A DNA stretch of 11,264 bases from Chloroflexota bacterium (GCA_017743585.1 JAGHYP010000066.1:1-11264), one strand, 5' to 3'; numbered from the stretch's first letter, positions 1-6,930 are shown. A program made the numbers and translations. Notes: generated from the sequence alone by a model not told the origin.

Positions 1-85
1 GTTAACTTCGGCAGTAGCGCGTTTGGCGCGGCAGGCGCCGCCGATCCTTGCGCGCCGCGCCAAACGCGCTACTGCCGAAGTTAAC
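1..85. repeat. 85-bp palindrome: perfect 32-bp inverted repeat with 21-nt loop
   Basis: Bases 1-32 are the exact reverse complement of bases 54-85. The outer ends are GTTAAC, itself a palindrome, and the inner part of each arm is GC-rich. The 21-nt loop (33-53) contains GGCGCC. A transcript from either strand would form a 32-bp perfect stem, far longer than a normal intrinsic terminator, and no T-run follows the right arm. The arms begin exactly at the first base of the window, so the element may extend further left or mark a contig end where assembly broke on a fold-back. It could be a REP/MITE-like dispersed palindrome or an extragenic cruciform. No mobile gene accompanies it. The symmetry is certain; the nature is unknown. 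Confidence 0.9.
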
Positions 86-107
86 AGGCGTTAAAAGATT
101 AGAGTTT

Positions 108-136
108 TTGCCTAGCCATTTGAGTTCTGCTTTACT
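108..136 (+). promoter_or_regulatory. Candidate sigma-70-type promoter of the phosphoribosyltransferase operon
   Basis: TTGCCT at 108-113 and TTTACT at 131-136 are separated by exactly 17 nt. A TGC at 128-130 gives an extended -10 (TGN). Each hexamer matches four of six consensus bases. Transcription would begin near 143, leaving a leader of about 15 nt before the ATG at 159. The same arrangement occurs upstream of the LysM lipoprotein gene and of rpsF, which raises confidence. Confidence 0.5.
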
Positions 137-158
137 ACTGCACGGAACAGAACGAAGT

Positions 159-731
159 ATGGCTGAACCTCGTGAGACTTATCACGTTGAAGTAGCAGGC
201 GTTGCGCGCGACTTGCCGCTCTTCGAGGTAGCGCGCGGCGTTCGCATCGCCATTGTGAACATCCTCGGCGATGTTGAGCTGGTCAAGCATGCTGCGCGCG
301 AGCTTGCGCTCAAATTGGCAGACCGCAATCCTGAGGTCTTGGTGACAGCTGAGACCAAGAGCATTCCGCTCGTCTACGAGCTTTCCGCCATCATGGGTTT
401 GCCCTATGTAGTGCTGCGCAAAGCCTATAAGCCATACATGGGCAACGCGCTTGAGGCAGAGACGCTCTCGATCACCACAGGCGCGCCGCAAAAACTGTAC
501 CTGGACGAGAAAGACCTGCATCTAATCAGCGGGCGGCAGGTGGCAATCGTGGACGACGTGATCAGCACAGGCAGCACGCTGCAAGGCATCCGCCTGATCG
601 TGGAAAAGGCGGGCGGGCACGTGGTGGCGCAGGCCGCGATCTTCACCGAAGGCGACCGCGCCAAATGGACGGACGTGATCGCGCTCGGCCACTTGCCGAT
701 CTTCCTGAGCAGAAGCGACGATCATGCCTGA
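159..731 (+). CDS. Type I purine-like phosphoribosyltransferase (adenine phosphoribosyltransferase family)
   Basis: A 190-residue protein of the PRPP-dependent phosphoribosyltransferase fold, which joins a nucleobase to PRPP releasing pyrophosphate, typically in purine salvage. The signature PRPP-binding loop is clear at residues 128-140 (VAIVDDVISTGST), with the two Asp followed by the phosphate-binding STGST. An upstream segment around residues 63-76 (TAETKSIPLVYELS) matches the early conserved loop of adenine-type enzymes. Length fits Apt/Xpt-like proteins (about 170-190 residues). The open frame extends upstream to 48, but that would translate through the palindrome and promoter, and the family homology begins near the ATG at 159, so I use 159. 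The ribosome-binding site is weak (GAACGAAG). It overlaps the next gene by 8 nt, suggesting cotranscription. Base specificity (adenine, xanthine, hypoxanthine) cannot be settled from sequence alone. Confidence 0.85.
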   Translation: MAEPRETYHVEVAGVARDLPLFEVARGVRIAIVNILGDVELVKHAARELALKLADRNPEVLVTAETKSIPLVYELSAIMGLPYVVLRKAYKPYMGNALEAETLSITTGAPQKLYLDEKDLHLISGRQVAIVDDVISTGSTLQGIRLIVEKAGGHVVAQAAIFTEGDRAKWTDVIALGHLPIFLSRSDDHA

Positions 732-1560
732 GCGCGCCGTCTTAGCCTGTTACGCGCATCCTGATGACGAGCAAGGCGTGACAGGCTTCTTGCGTCGTTG
801 CGTCCTGCACGGCGTGCGAGTCGGGATTGTGTGCGCTACGCGCGGCGAAGTCGGCGAGATCGCTGATCCGTCGCTCGCTACGCCTGAGACGCTTGGCGCA
901 GTCCGCGAGCAGGAGCTGCGGCGCGCCGCCGCTGTCATCGGCGTCCGCGACGTTTTCTTCCTCGATTATCGCGATTCAGGCATGGCAGGCAGCCCTGCCA
1001 ACGCCGACCCGCGCGCGTTCATCAACGCCGATCCGCACGAGGCAGTCGGGCGCCTTGTGCGCGTCATCCGCGCTTTCAAGCCGACTCTGATCATCACTTT
1101 CGACGAGAGCGGCGGCTACGGTCATCCCGATCATCTCGCCATTTGCCGCTGGGCGACGGAAGCGTTCCACGCAGCTGCCGATCCAAGCCGCTATCCTGAG
1201 GCGGGCGCGGCATTTGCGCCTGCGCGCCTGTACTACGCCTCGTTCGGACGCAGCATGATCAAGCAATTCGCCGAGTTTCTGGCGCAGCAGAACATTCCGT
1301 CGCCGTTTCCGAACGTACCCCTCGATCAGATAGGCTTGGCGGATGAGCGCATCACCCACACAGTCGATGTGGCGGAATATGTTGAGCTGAAGCGGCGCTC
1401 GTTAGGAGAACATCGCACGCAGCTGTCCCCAAGCGCGATGCTGAGCGCCTTGCCGCCCGAGCTGTGGCGCGCTTTCTGGGGCGTGGAATGCTACGCACTT
1501 GTGGCAGGCGTGCCGCTGCCCAGCGACGCGCCCAAAGACGACCTGTTCGCGGGCCTATAG
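724..1560 (+). CDS. PIG-L family (LmbE-like) zinc N-deacetylase
   Basis: A 278-residue protein of the GlcNAc-PI de-N-acetylase/LmbE superfamily. These metal enzymes remove acetyl groups from GlcNAc-type sugars, or act as amidases in mycothiol and bacillithiol pathways. The N-terminal motif AHPDDE lies at residues 11-16, supplying the predicted metal ligands His12 and Asp15 and the catalytic Asp14. The second motif GHPDH at residues 133-137 gives the third ligand, His137. A Rossmann-like start (AVLACYAHPDDE, then VRVGIVCATRGE) is typical. The ATG at 724 lies inside the end of the phosphoribosyltransferase gene (ATGCCTGA), so translation is probably coupled. The substrate is not determined; no thiol-biosynthesis partner is present, and pairing with a phosphoribosyltransferase does not point to one pathway. 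Confidence 0.88.
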   Translation: MPERAVLACYAHPDDEQGVTGFLRRCVLHGVRVGIVCATRGEVGEIADPSLATPETLGAVREQELRRAAAVIGVRDVFFLDYRDSGMAGSPANADPRAFINADPHEAVGRLVRVIRAFKPTLIITFDESGGYGHPDHLAICRWATEAFHAAADPSRYPEAGAAFAPARLYYASFGRSMIKQFAEFLAQQNIPSPFPNVPLDQIGLADERITHTVDVAEYVELKRRSLGEHRTQLSPSAMLSALPPELWRAFWGVECYALVAGVPLPSDAPKDDLFAGL

Positions 1561-1582
1561 CCTCACGGCATCCGCGCCAATT

Positions 1583-1607
1583 CTGGGCAGGCTGCCGTGC
1601 TGCCCAG
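1583..1607 (+). terminator. Hairpin after the deacetylase gene, possible terminator
   Basis: An 8-bp perfect stem, CTGGGCAG at 1583-1590 and CTGCCCAG at 1600-1607, has a 9-nt loop and lies 22 nt after the stop codon. Only TT follows, so it lacks a proper U-tract. It may be a weak or factor-assisted terminator. Confidence 0.4.
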
Positions 1608-1968
1608 TTCGGCGGCGCGGTCAAATCCTCGCGCGCTGCGGCAGGATTGCCGCCTTTGCGGGGGCGCCGCGCTGAAAATCTGCCTCGGCCAAGCTCAGAA
1701 TCACGCGCAACGGCAGCTGTCTAGGGTCAGCTGGCGCTTCATCGCGTCTGCCGCGCGCTGTGCGCCAAGGCGCGCGCGAGGAAATCGCTGGCGCTTCGCG
1801 GCACGACAGTCAGGATTGCCTCAGCGCCGGCCTCAGCAGGCGCGCTCCGCGCAGCGGGCGATGCCTCAGCGTGTTGGTGCCAGACGCTTCGGCGCTGCTC
1901 TAGCAGCCTGTCAAGAGCAAAACGATGCACGGCGCAGGGATGCACGACACAGGCCAATTTGCGGGCAG
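1608..1968. other. GC-rich stretch with no confident gene
   Basis: This lies between the convergent deacetylase and NUDIX genes. Frames are open on both strands, but the plus-strand frame (1597-1995) translates to an Arg/Ala/Gln-rich product with no recognisable domain, as expected of GC-rich non-coding DNA. The 11-nt word GCTGGCGCTTC occurs at 1730-1740 and 1787-1797, and AGGATTGCC occurs twice (from about 1643 and 1812), hinting at internal duplication or decay. I see no tRNA, SRP RNA or RNase P signature. Confidence 0.5.
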
Positions 1969-1972
1969 TCAC
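1739..1972 (-). CDS. Doubtful small ORF coupled to the NUDIX gene
   Basis: A possible 77-residue reading frame begins with GTG at 1972, overlapping the NUDIX stop codon as GTGA, the classic arrangement for translational reinitiation. Its product is Ala/Arg-rich, with two Cys and several His near the N-terminus (residues 8-16, CVVHPCAVH). I recognise no family, signal peptide or membrane segment. It could equally be an accidental open frame in GC-rich DNA. The coupling geometry is the only positive evidence. Confidence 0.2.
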   Translation of the reverse strand: MTARKLACVVHPCAVHRFALDRLLEQRRSVWHQHAEASPAARSAPAEAGAEAILTVVPRSASDFLARALAHSARQTR

Positions 1973-2529
1973 TTCAGATACTCTTGCGCCAATAAAATCG
2001 CGCTGATCGTCTTGGCATCGGCGATCTCGCCGCGCCTGATCCGCGCGAGGACCTCGCTCAAGGGCAAGTGAAGCACCTCGAAGAACTCGTCATCATCGGC
2101 ATCCAAGCGCGAAGGCACGAGATCAGTTGCCAAGTACAGATGGATATACTCAGTGGTGTAGCCTGGCGCCACAAAGATGCCGCCGATCTTCTGCAGCCTG
2201 CCAGGACGGTAGCCGATCTCTTCCTGCAGCTCGCGCGCGGCGCACACATCAGGCGATTCGCCGACCTCAAGCGTGCCTGCGGGAATTTCGAGCAAGGCGC
2301 GCCCTGCTGCATAGCGATACTGCCGCACAAGGACGATGCGACCATCGCTATCCAGCGGCAAGATGGCGACCGCGCCGCTGTGCCGCACGACCTCGCGGCG
2401 CGCAGTGCTGCCATCGGGCAGTTTGACGGTATCCACATACAAGTGGACGACTTTCCCATCGTAAATGAGCTGGCTGTGCAGCTGCTCTTCGGTCAGGTGA
2501 CGTGCGCTCGGATCGTCGGCTTGACTCAT
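1969..2529 (-). CDS. NUDIX hydrolase, ADP-ribose pyrophosphatase type
   Basis: A 186-residue NUDIX enzyme, predicted to hydrolyse ADP-ribose or a related nucleoside diphosphate sugar to AMP plus sugar phosphate, clearing reactive metabolites. The full NUDIX box (GX5EX7REUXEEXGU) is intact at residues 85-107: Gly85, Glu91, then REL-EE-G, with the metal-binding Glu pair at 103-104. Before it, QYRYAAGRALLEIPAG is the characteristic stretch of the NudF/ADP-ribose pyrophosphatase subfamily. An upstream GTP-less start at 2553 would add 8 residues but has no ribosome-binding site. The ATG at 2529 has AGGAG 10 nt before it and is preferred. The gene sits 93 nt after the LysM lipoprotein gene on the same strand, with a hairpin between them. 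Confidence 0.88.
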   Translation of the reverse strand: MSQADDPSARHLTEEQLHSQLIYDGKVVHLYVDTVKLPDGSTARREVVRHSGAVAILPLDSDGRIVLVRQYRYAAGRALLEIPAGTLEVGESPDVCAARELQEEIGYRPGRLQKIGGIFVAPGYTTEYIHLYLATDLVPSRLDADDDEFFEVLHLPLSEVLARIRRGEIADAKTISAILLAQEYLK

Positions 2530-2566
2530 CGGCTGCGCGCTCCTATGCGGCATTCAAGGCGTGGCA

Positions 2567-2587
2567 AGGGCGGCGCGCGACCGCCCT
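2567..2587 (-). terminator. GC-rich hairpin between the lipoprotein and NUDIX genes
   Basis: Perfect 7-bp arms AGGGCGG (2567-2573) and CCGCCCT (2581-2587) enclose a 7-nt loop, 36 nt after the lipoprotein stop codon on the minus strand. It is followed on that strand by TTGCC rather than a U-run, so it may attenuate rather than fully terminate. It separates the two minus-strand genes. Confidence 0.4.
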
Positions 2588-2622
2588 ATGCTCTGCGGCG
2601 ATCGTGGCTGTGCGCAGCGCGC

Positions 2623-3774
2623 TCACGGAATGTACAAGCGTTGCCCTGCGTAGATCAAGCTGACGTTGCGAATGCGGTTGATCTCAGCCAGACGGCTGAC
2701 CGTGGTGCCGAAGCGCAGCGAGAGGCGGAACAAATTATCGCCGCGCTGTACCACGTACTCGCGCAAGCCGCCTACGATAGGCATCTCGGTCGGCGGGATG
2801 GCAGGCGGCGGCGGCGCGAACTCAATCGCGCAGTTGGGAATCAGAAGGCGCTGCCCGACTCGGATCAAGTTCACGTTGACAATGCCGTTAGCGCGCGCCA
2901 GGGCGCGGACCGTGGTGCCGAAGCGCAGCGCGATGCGAATCAGGCGGTCATTTGGCACAACCGTGTAGAAGCAGCGGTCATCTAACACGCCGCCTGCGCC
3001 ATCGCCTGCCATGCCGACGGGCGTGCCAAACGGCGGAATGGCTGTGACGGGCGGCAACGTGACGACTAGCGGCGGCGCGACAACTGTGCCGAGCGCTAGG
3101 CTGGTGGCAGTGGCATTGGCGGCGGCAGTCGCCGTCACAATGGCGATGATCTGCGTGGCTTGCGCGTCGAGCGTGGCTTGCGTGTCAGGAGTCGGGAAGA
3201 TTTGCGCCACCTCGGTCGGCGGCGCCAGGGTCGGGATGAACAGCGTCGGCGATGGCTGGAGCGGCGGCGTAGGCGTCACAGTGGCGGTCGCTGTCGGAGT
3301 CGGCGTGTCAGTCGCCGTTGGCGCCTCGGTCAGCACCAGAGGCAAGGTGAACGGCGTCTCGGTCGCCGTTGGCGGCAGCACAGTCGGGATGAAGGGCGTC
3401 GGCGACGATGTCCCGGTCGCAGTGGCGGAAGGCGTCTCAGTCAGCGTCGCCGTCGGCGTCTTGGTGAAGGTCGCGGTCGCCGTCGGTGTCTCAGTGAGAG
3501 ACGGCGTGAAGCTCGGCGTGCGCGTGAAGGTTGGCTGTCGCAGCGGCGTCGTCGTCGGCGGGAACAACTCTGAAGTCGCGGGCGGCTCGATGGTCTCTGT
3601 CGCCACGAGCGCGATGAGGGTCTCCTGGGTCGGCACGAGAATCGGATTGACGACGTTCCTGACCTCAGTTGGTTGCAAGGCAGAGCCAATCGGCTGGAAG
3701 CAGCCGCTGAGCGTCAGCGCTAAGCCAACCAACAAGGCGGCAAGGATTGAGTGCTGAAAGGCGGAATGCTGCAT
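2623..3774 (-). CDS. LysM-domain lipoprotein with Thr/Pro-rich stalk
   Basis: A 383-residue predicted surface lipoprotein. Residues 1-24 form a lipoprotein signal peptide with a hydrophobic core and lipobox LSGC, making Cys25 the lipidation site. Residues about 72-190 are a Thr/Pro/Ala low-complexity stalk with TPTATAT-like units, probably an extended, perhaps glycosylated spacer. Two LysM modules follow, at about 268-313 (YTVVPNDRL...GQRLLIP) and 340-383 (YVVQRGDNL...GQRLYIP), the second ending the protein. LysM domains bind GlcNAc-containing glycans such as peptidoglycan. No catalytic domain is visible, so it may anchor or scaffold the cell wall. Cys268 and Cys315 bracket the first LysM. 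The ATG at 3774 has AGGAGG 6 nt upstream; an in-frame GTG at 3801 lies before that site and is rejected. Wide plus-strand open frames here are antisense shadows of the repeats. Confidence 0.85.
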   Translation of the reverse strand: MQHSAFQHSILAALLVGLALTLSGCFQPIGSALQPTEVRNVVNPILVPTQETLIALVATETIEPPATSELFPPTTTPLRQPTFTRTPSFTPSLTETPTATATFTKTPTATLTETPSATATGTSSPTPFIPTVLPPTATETPFTLPLVLTEAPTATDTPTPTATATVTPTPPLQPSPTLFIPTLAPPTEVAQIFPTPDTQATLDAQATQIIAIVTATAAANATATSLALGTVVAPPLVVTLPPVTAIPPFGTPVGMAGDGAGGVLDDRCFYTVVPNDRLIRIALRFGTTVRALARANGIVNVNLIRVGQRLLIPNCAIEFAPPPPAIPPTEMPIVGGLREYVVQRGDNLFRLSLRFGTTVSRLAEINRIRNVSLIYAGQRLYIP

Positions 3775-3840
3775 AAAATGCCTCCTGTGCGTGTGCGCCA
3801 CATCGGCTCGGTCAATGCGCCGAGCACCACAGCCGCCCTA

Positions 3841-3869
3841 AGTCTATCACTGCTTGGCAGAGCGGGCAA
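3841..3869 (-). promoter_or_regulatory. Candidate promoter of the LysM lipoprotein gene
   Basis: On the minus strand, TTGCCC (3869-3864) and TAGACT (3846-3841) are spaced by exactly 17 nt. Transcription would start near 3834, giving a leader of about 60 nt before the ATG at 3774. It matches the pattern before the phosphoribosyltransferase gene and rpsF. Confidence 0.5.
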
Positions 3870-4078
3870 CTATCGTGCCGAGCGATCTCAGTCCGCCGCT
3901 AGGAAGCGCCGAATCTCAACCAAGTAGCCAGCAGAATCGCGCACGAAGCAGCAGTGAATGCCCTAAGCTACAAAACACAGCGCCGCTCGCGGCAAATAGT
4001 TTAAGGATTGTTATGTCCAGCGCGGTTCAAAGCACATACAATCGGTCTGCAGTGTAGCGGCGTATACACAAAAAGACT
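3870..4078. other. Divergent intergenic region before the receiver/kinase gene
   Basis: This lies between the lipoprotein promoter and the receiver/kinase gene, and is AT-richer than its surroundings near its right end. TACAAT at 4037-4042 is a plausible -10 element, but no -35 is seen at normal spacing, so the kinase may depend on an activator or another sigma factor. TATACA at 4063-4068 is too near the start codon for a normal leader. A 67-codon plus-strand frame (3854-4057) has no recognisable product and no ribosome-binding site, and is not called. Confidence 0.35.
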
Positions 4079-5293
4079 ATGCAAGCCCGAACTGCTTGGC
4101 CCGACGACGACCAGCGAACTGCTGTCTTGAGTCAGTCAGATACCAAAAGTCAGTCAGAGACCACGCCGACTATCCTGATTGTGGATGACGACATTCACGC
4201 ACGGCTGATTTTGAGCAAGCGCATTCGGCAGCTTGGCTACACGGCTATTGAAGCGCCGAGCGGTCGCGAGGCATTGGCGCTGCTCTTTGGTGAGCCGCCC
4301 GTGCCTGTGGATATGATCATCAGCGATGTGTGGATGCCGGACATGTCGGGCATTGATCTATTGAAGGCAGTGCGCGAGCGCGCGCCCGACCTGCCGGTCG
4401 CCATGATCAGCGCGCATGCCACGCTCAGCAGCAGCTTAGAAGCGATCAACGGCGGCGCGTTTGCCTACATCACCAAGCCGCTCCGCGGCGAAGAGATTGC
4501 GCAGGTCGTCGCGCGCGGCATGAAGTGCATTGAGAAGTTGCGCCTTCACAAGGCGCTCGAACGTGACTTCGCACGCCTTGCGCAGCTCGACCAACAATTG
4601 CGAAGTGGCAGCGTAGCGCAAAATCACGGGATGCTCAGCGCCTTGCTCGTCGACTTGCTCCACGAGCTGAGCAACATCGTCTCAGCAATTGAGCTGAACC
4701 TTGATGTGCTGCGCCAAAGTCGAGATTTGCCCAGCTCGCTGCGCCAAAATCTTGAGGATTTGCAGGCGAGCGCGAACGACCTGAGCGCGTTGATCGCACG
4801 CTTCCGCGACTATCCGCGAGCTGAGGCGCTCAGCGCGGACGTGGACTTGCGCGAGGTTGTCATGGAGGCGATTGACGTGGTGCGGACGCGAGCGAGCGCG
4901 GCACACATCGAGATCGACTACTATGGCGGCGAGGAACAGGTCTGGGTGCGCGGCGCTGAAGCACAGCTCAAGCGAGCAGTGCTGAACTTGTTGAACAACG
5001 CGGTCGAGGCAGCGCGGCAGCGCGTGCAGATCAGTTTGATTGAGAACAACGGACGCGCTTCGCTCATCATCACCGATGACGGTAGCGGCTTCGAGCGTGA
5101 GCTGCTGGAGGACACTTTTCTGCCAGCTGCGACCGCAAGATTGCGTGAAGGCTTCACGAGCGGCTCCAGGTTGGGTTTGCTCATCGCGCGCATGGTGATC
5201 TTATTGCACGGGGGCAGCATTCGTCTTGAGAATCGCCCTGAAGGCGGCGCGCGAGTGACCCTTGAGCTGCCAATACAAGCTCGCGCCGAGTGA
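4079..5293 (+). CDS. Receiver-histidine kinase hybrid signalling protein
   Basis: A 404-residue soluble two-component protein with the receiver first. Residues 31-140 are a response-regulator receiver: acidic pocket Asp36-Asp38, phosphoacceptor Asp83 (IISDVWMP), switch Ser111 and conserved Lys133 (TKP). Residues about 150-250 are a helical dimerisation/phosphoacceptor region with His195 in HELSN. Residues about 290-400 are a HATPase_c domain: N-box LLNNAVEAA (304-312), G1 DDGSG (333-337), G2 GSRLG (362-366), then HGGSIRLENRPEGGA. No transmembrane segment or separate sensor domain exists, so the input is probably phosphorylation of Asp83 by another kinase, with His195 passing the phosphate on or tuning a partner. 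No response regulator or other kinase is adjacent. There is no clear ribosome-binding site before the ATG; the first 30 residues are a variable tail containing an AGTCAGTCAGA duplication at DNA level. Confidence 0.85.
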   Translation: MQARTAWPDDDQRTAVLSQSDTKSQSETTPTILIVDDDIHARLILSKRIRQLGYTAIEAPSGREALALLFGEPPVPVDMIISDVWMPDMSGIDLLKAVRERAPDLPVAMISAHATLSSSLEAINGGAFAYITKPLRGEEIAQVVARGMKCIEKLRLHKALERDFARLAQLDQQLRSGSVAQNHGMLSALLVDLLHELSNIVSAIELNLDVLRQSRDLPSSLRQNLEDLQASANDLSALIARFRDYPRAEALSADVDLREVVMEAIDVVRTRASAAHIEIDYYGGEEQVWVRGAEAQLKRAVLNLLNNAVEAARQRVQISLIENNGRASLIITDDGSGFERELLEDTFLPAATARLREGFTSGSRLGLLIARMVILLHGGSIRLENRPEGGARVTLELPIQARAE

Positions 5294-5308
5294 TCGCGCG
5301 GCGCGAGC
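5279..5308. terminator. Bidirectional terminator between convergent genes
   Basis: GCTCGCGCC (5279-5287) and GGCGCGAGC (5300-5308) form a perfect 9-bp GC-rich stem with a 12-nt loop. On the plus strand it is followed by AAACTTTTCTT, and on the minus strand by TTGTATT. It covers the last kinase codons and lies just beyond the isomerase stop at 5321, so one hairpin could end both convergent units. Confidence 0.6.
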
Positions 5309-5320
5309 AAACTTTTCTTG

Positions 5321-6619
5321 CTACTGAAGGCGCTCGGGCAAGCCGAGTTCAGCTAGAGTCGGCGTGCCGGGCACGACTTCGATCCACAGCGGGAAGGTCT
5401 GCGCGCCGCGCGCTGTGCGCTGCTCTGATAGCCACTGCGAAAAGGCGAGCTCTTGCGCTTGGCGCGCCTGCTCTTCGGTCAGCGGACGCATCTCGCGCTT
5501 CTGCACCTGAATGATATGGAAGCCGAAGTTCGGCCCATTGCTGGACGTATCGATCGGCCCGATGATAGCGCCGACCTCAGCGTTGAAGACCGCCTCTTCG
5601 AATTGTGGCACAAAGACGCCACGCCCTGTCCAATCTAGCTCGCCGCCTCGCGCTGCACTGCCTGGGTCTTGGCTGAGCGCCGCTGCCAACGCCGCGAACG
5701 ACTCGCCATTTTGCAAGGCGCGCAACACCTCTTCCGCCTCAGCTTGCGTCTTGAGCAAGATATGGCGCGCCTTCACCTGCAATTGCTCTTTAGGCGGCTC
5801 GCCCACCACTGCCAGCAGCACTTTTTTGCGCAGCGCCTCCTCTGTGAAGAGCTGCGTGAGGAACGCCTCATCCACACCGACCTTACGCCGCGCCGAGTCA
5901 AGGAAATTAGCCTGATCTTCTTGGAAGGCCTTGGCGCGCGCCGTTGCATCGGGCGTCGCGGTTGGGATGCCCGTTGGCAGCGGAGTCGGCGAGGGCGTGA
6001 TCGTGACAGTCGGCTCAGCGGTTGGTGTCGGCGTGTTGGTCGGCGTGGGCGAGATAAGCGGCGTGAGCGTGAGCGTCGGCGTGAGCGTCGGAGTCGCTGT
6101 GCTAGGGTTCGGCTCGTAGCCGTAGAACTTGAAGCGCTGCTCATCCACTTCCTCAGGGCTGGCGCTGATGCCGTTCTCGCGCGCGTACTGCCGAATGATC
6201 AGCGCTTCTAGCATTCGATCCAGCACTTTGCGCCCGAATTGCGTTGGATTTTGCAGGTCGCGGTACATTTCGGCGTACGGGCCGAATTGTGTGTCAGTGA
6301 GAAATTGGCGCGCGAACTGGCTCTGTGCAACTGGGAGAAGTTCCAGAGACGTGCGCCAGCGCTCGTAGCGCACGCGCTGCTGGAACTCCGCCACAGAGAT
6401 GCTCTCGCCGCCTGCGCTGGCGACCGCTTGCCGCGGGACGATCACGCCCTCAATGAACAGCGCGATGCCCAAGATGGCGACAATGACAACGCCTAGCGCA
6501 GCTGAGGCGACCCGAACGGCGCGGTCAACAGCGCGCGCACGCTCCGAGCGCGAGCGGCGCATGCGGCCTGCCTTCGGCGAGACAGGGATGGCTGTTATTT
6601 TGCTCTTGCTTTTGGGCAT
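5321..6619 (-). CDS. Membrane-anchored parvulin-type peptidyl-prolyl isomerase with Thr/Pro-rich insert
   Basis: A 432-residue predicted extracytoplasmic foldase (SurA/PrsA-like) that would catalyse cis-trans isomerisation of prolyl bonds in exported proteins. Residues 1-35 are strongly basic, followed by one membrane helix (about 38-60), so the bulk faces outward. Residues about 66-170 resemble the SurA N-terminal chaperone segment. Residues 171-226 are a Thr/Pro-rich stretch (TPTLTPT, SPTPTNTPTPT) splitting the chaperone part. The rotamase domain spans about 282-376 with the parvulin hallmarks ARHILLK (His286), GSAARGGELDW, VFVPQFEEAVF and FGFHII (His368). The start lies 6 nt after rpsR, placing it last in the ribosomal-protein operon. 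No lipobox is present, so anchoring is by the uncleaved helix. The Thr/Pro insert is shared in style with the LysM lipoprotein. Confidence 0.88.
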   Translation of the reverse strand: MPKSKSKITAIPVSPKAGRMRRSRSERARAVDRAVRVASAALGVVIVAILGIALFIEGVIVPRQAVASAGGESISVAEFQQRVRYERWRTSLELLPVAQSQFARQFLTDTQFGPYAEMYRDLQNPTQFGRKVLDRMLEALIIRQYARENGISASPEEVDEQRFKFYGYEPNPSTATPTLTPTLTLTPLISPTPTNTPTPTAEPTVTITPSPTPLPTGIPTATPDATARAKAFQEDQANFLDSARRKVGVDEAFLTQLFTEEALRKKVLLAVVGEPPKEQLQVKARHILLKTQAEAEEVLRALQNGESFAALAAALSQDPGSAARGGELDWTGRGVFVPQFEEAVFNAEVGAIIGPIDTSSNGPNFGFHIIQVQKREMRPLTEEQARQAQELAFSQWLSEQRTARGAQTFPLWIEVVPGTPTLAELGLPERLQ

Positions 6620-6625
6620 GCGAGA

Positions 6626-6922
6626 TCACTCGTGTATCGTCTCGCCGACAAAAGGTAGCAGCGCCAGATGGCGCGCGCGCTTGATCGCCTTGGCAAGGCG
6701 GCGCTGATCTCGTGCGCACAAGCCGGTCTGGCGGCGCGGACGAATCTTGCCCTCCTCCGAGAGGTAGCGCTGCAGCAGCTCGACGTTTTTGTACAGCTCA
6801 ACTGAGCTATATCCAAGGCGCAGGTTGAAGGTGCGGCGGCGCACTCCACTGCGCGGACGCGCTTCAGGCGTGCTAACGCTTTCCTCGCTCTCTTCAGTGT
6901 GCAGCGGCTCTTGATCGCTCAT
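6626..6922 (-). CDS. rpsR: 30S ribosomal protein S18
   Basis: A 98-residue S18, which sits on the 30S platform paired with S6. The conserved core runs from about residue 44 to 91: YKNVELLQRYLSEEGKIRP, then RRQTGLCARDQRRLAKAIKRARHLALLPF. It is longer than the usual 75-80 residues because of an acidic N-terminal extension (about residues 1-20, rich in Glu and Ser). Only Cys69 remains of the cysteines found in zinc-binding S18 versions, so this is a zinc-free form. A strong GGGAGG lies 8 nt before the ATG at 6922. It is third in the rpsF-ssb-rpsR order. Confidence 0.95.
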   Translation of the reverse strand: MSDQEPLHTEESEESVSTPEARPRSGVRRRTFNLRLGYSSVELYKNVELLQRYLSEEGKIRPRRQTGLCARDQRRLAKAIKRARHLALLPFVGETIHE

Positions 6923-6930
6923 GATCTTGT

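Noticed and set aside
48..158. Upstream extension of the phosphoribosyltransferase frame
   Set aside because: It would translate through the palindrome arm and the promoter candidate, and family similarity begins near the ATG at 159.
1617..1635. GGTCAAATCC resembling a tRNA T-loop
   Set aside because: The flanking bases do not form a T-stem and no acceptor or anticodon arms are present.
1597..1995. A 132-codon plus-strand frame in the gap
   Set aside because: Arg/Ala/Gln-rich translation typical of GC-rich non-coding DNA; no motif and no ribosome-binding site.
2068..2985. A 305-codon plus-strand frame
   Set aside because: It lies antisense across the NUDIX and lipoprotein genes and has no recognisable domain.
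3011..3757. A 248-codon plus-strand frame rich in Gly and Val
   Set aside because: It is antisense to the Thr/Pro-rich lipoprotein stalk; the repetitive codons there keep the opposite strand open, and the minus-strand gene has a lipobox, LysM domains and a strong ribosome-binding site.
3854..4057. A 67-codon plus-strand frame before the kinase
   Set aside because: No domain, no ribosome-binding site, and it overlaps the lipoprotein promoter region.
5931..6119. Plus-strand Gly/Val frame
   Set aside because: It is the antisense shadow of the Thr/Pro insert in the isomerase.
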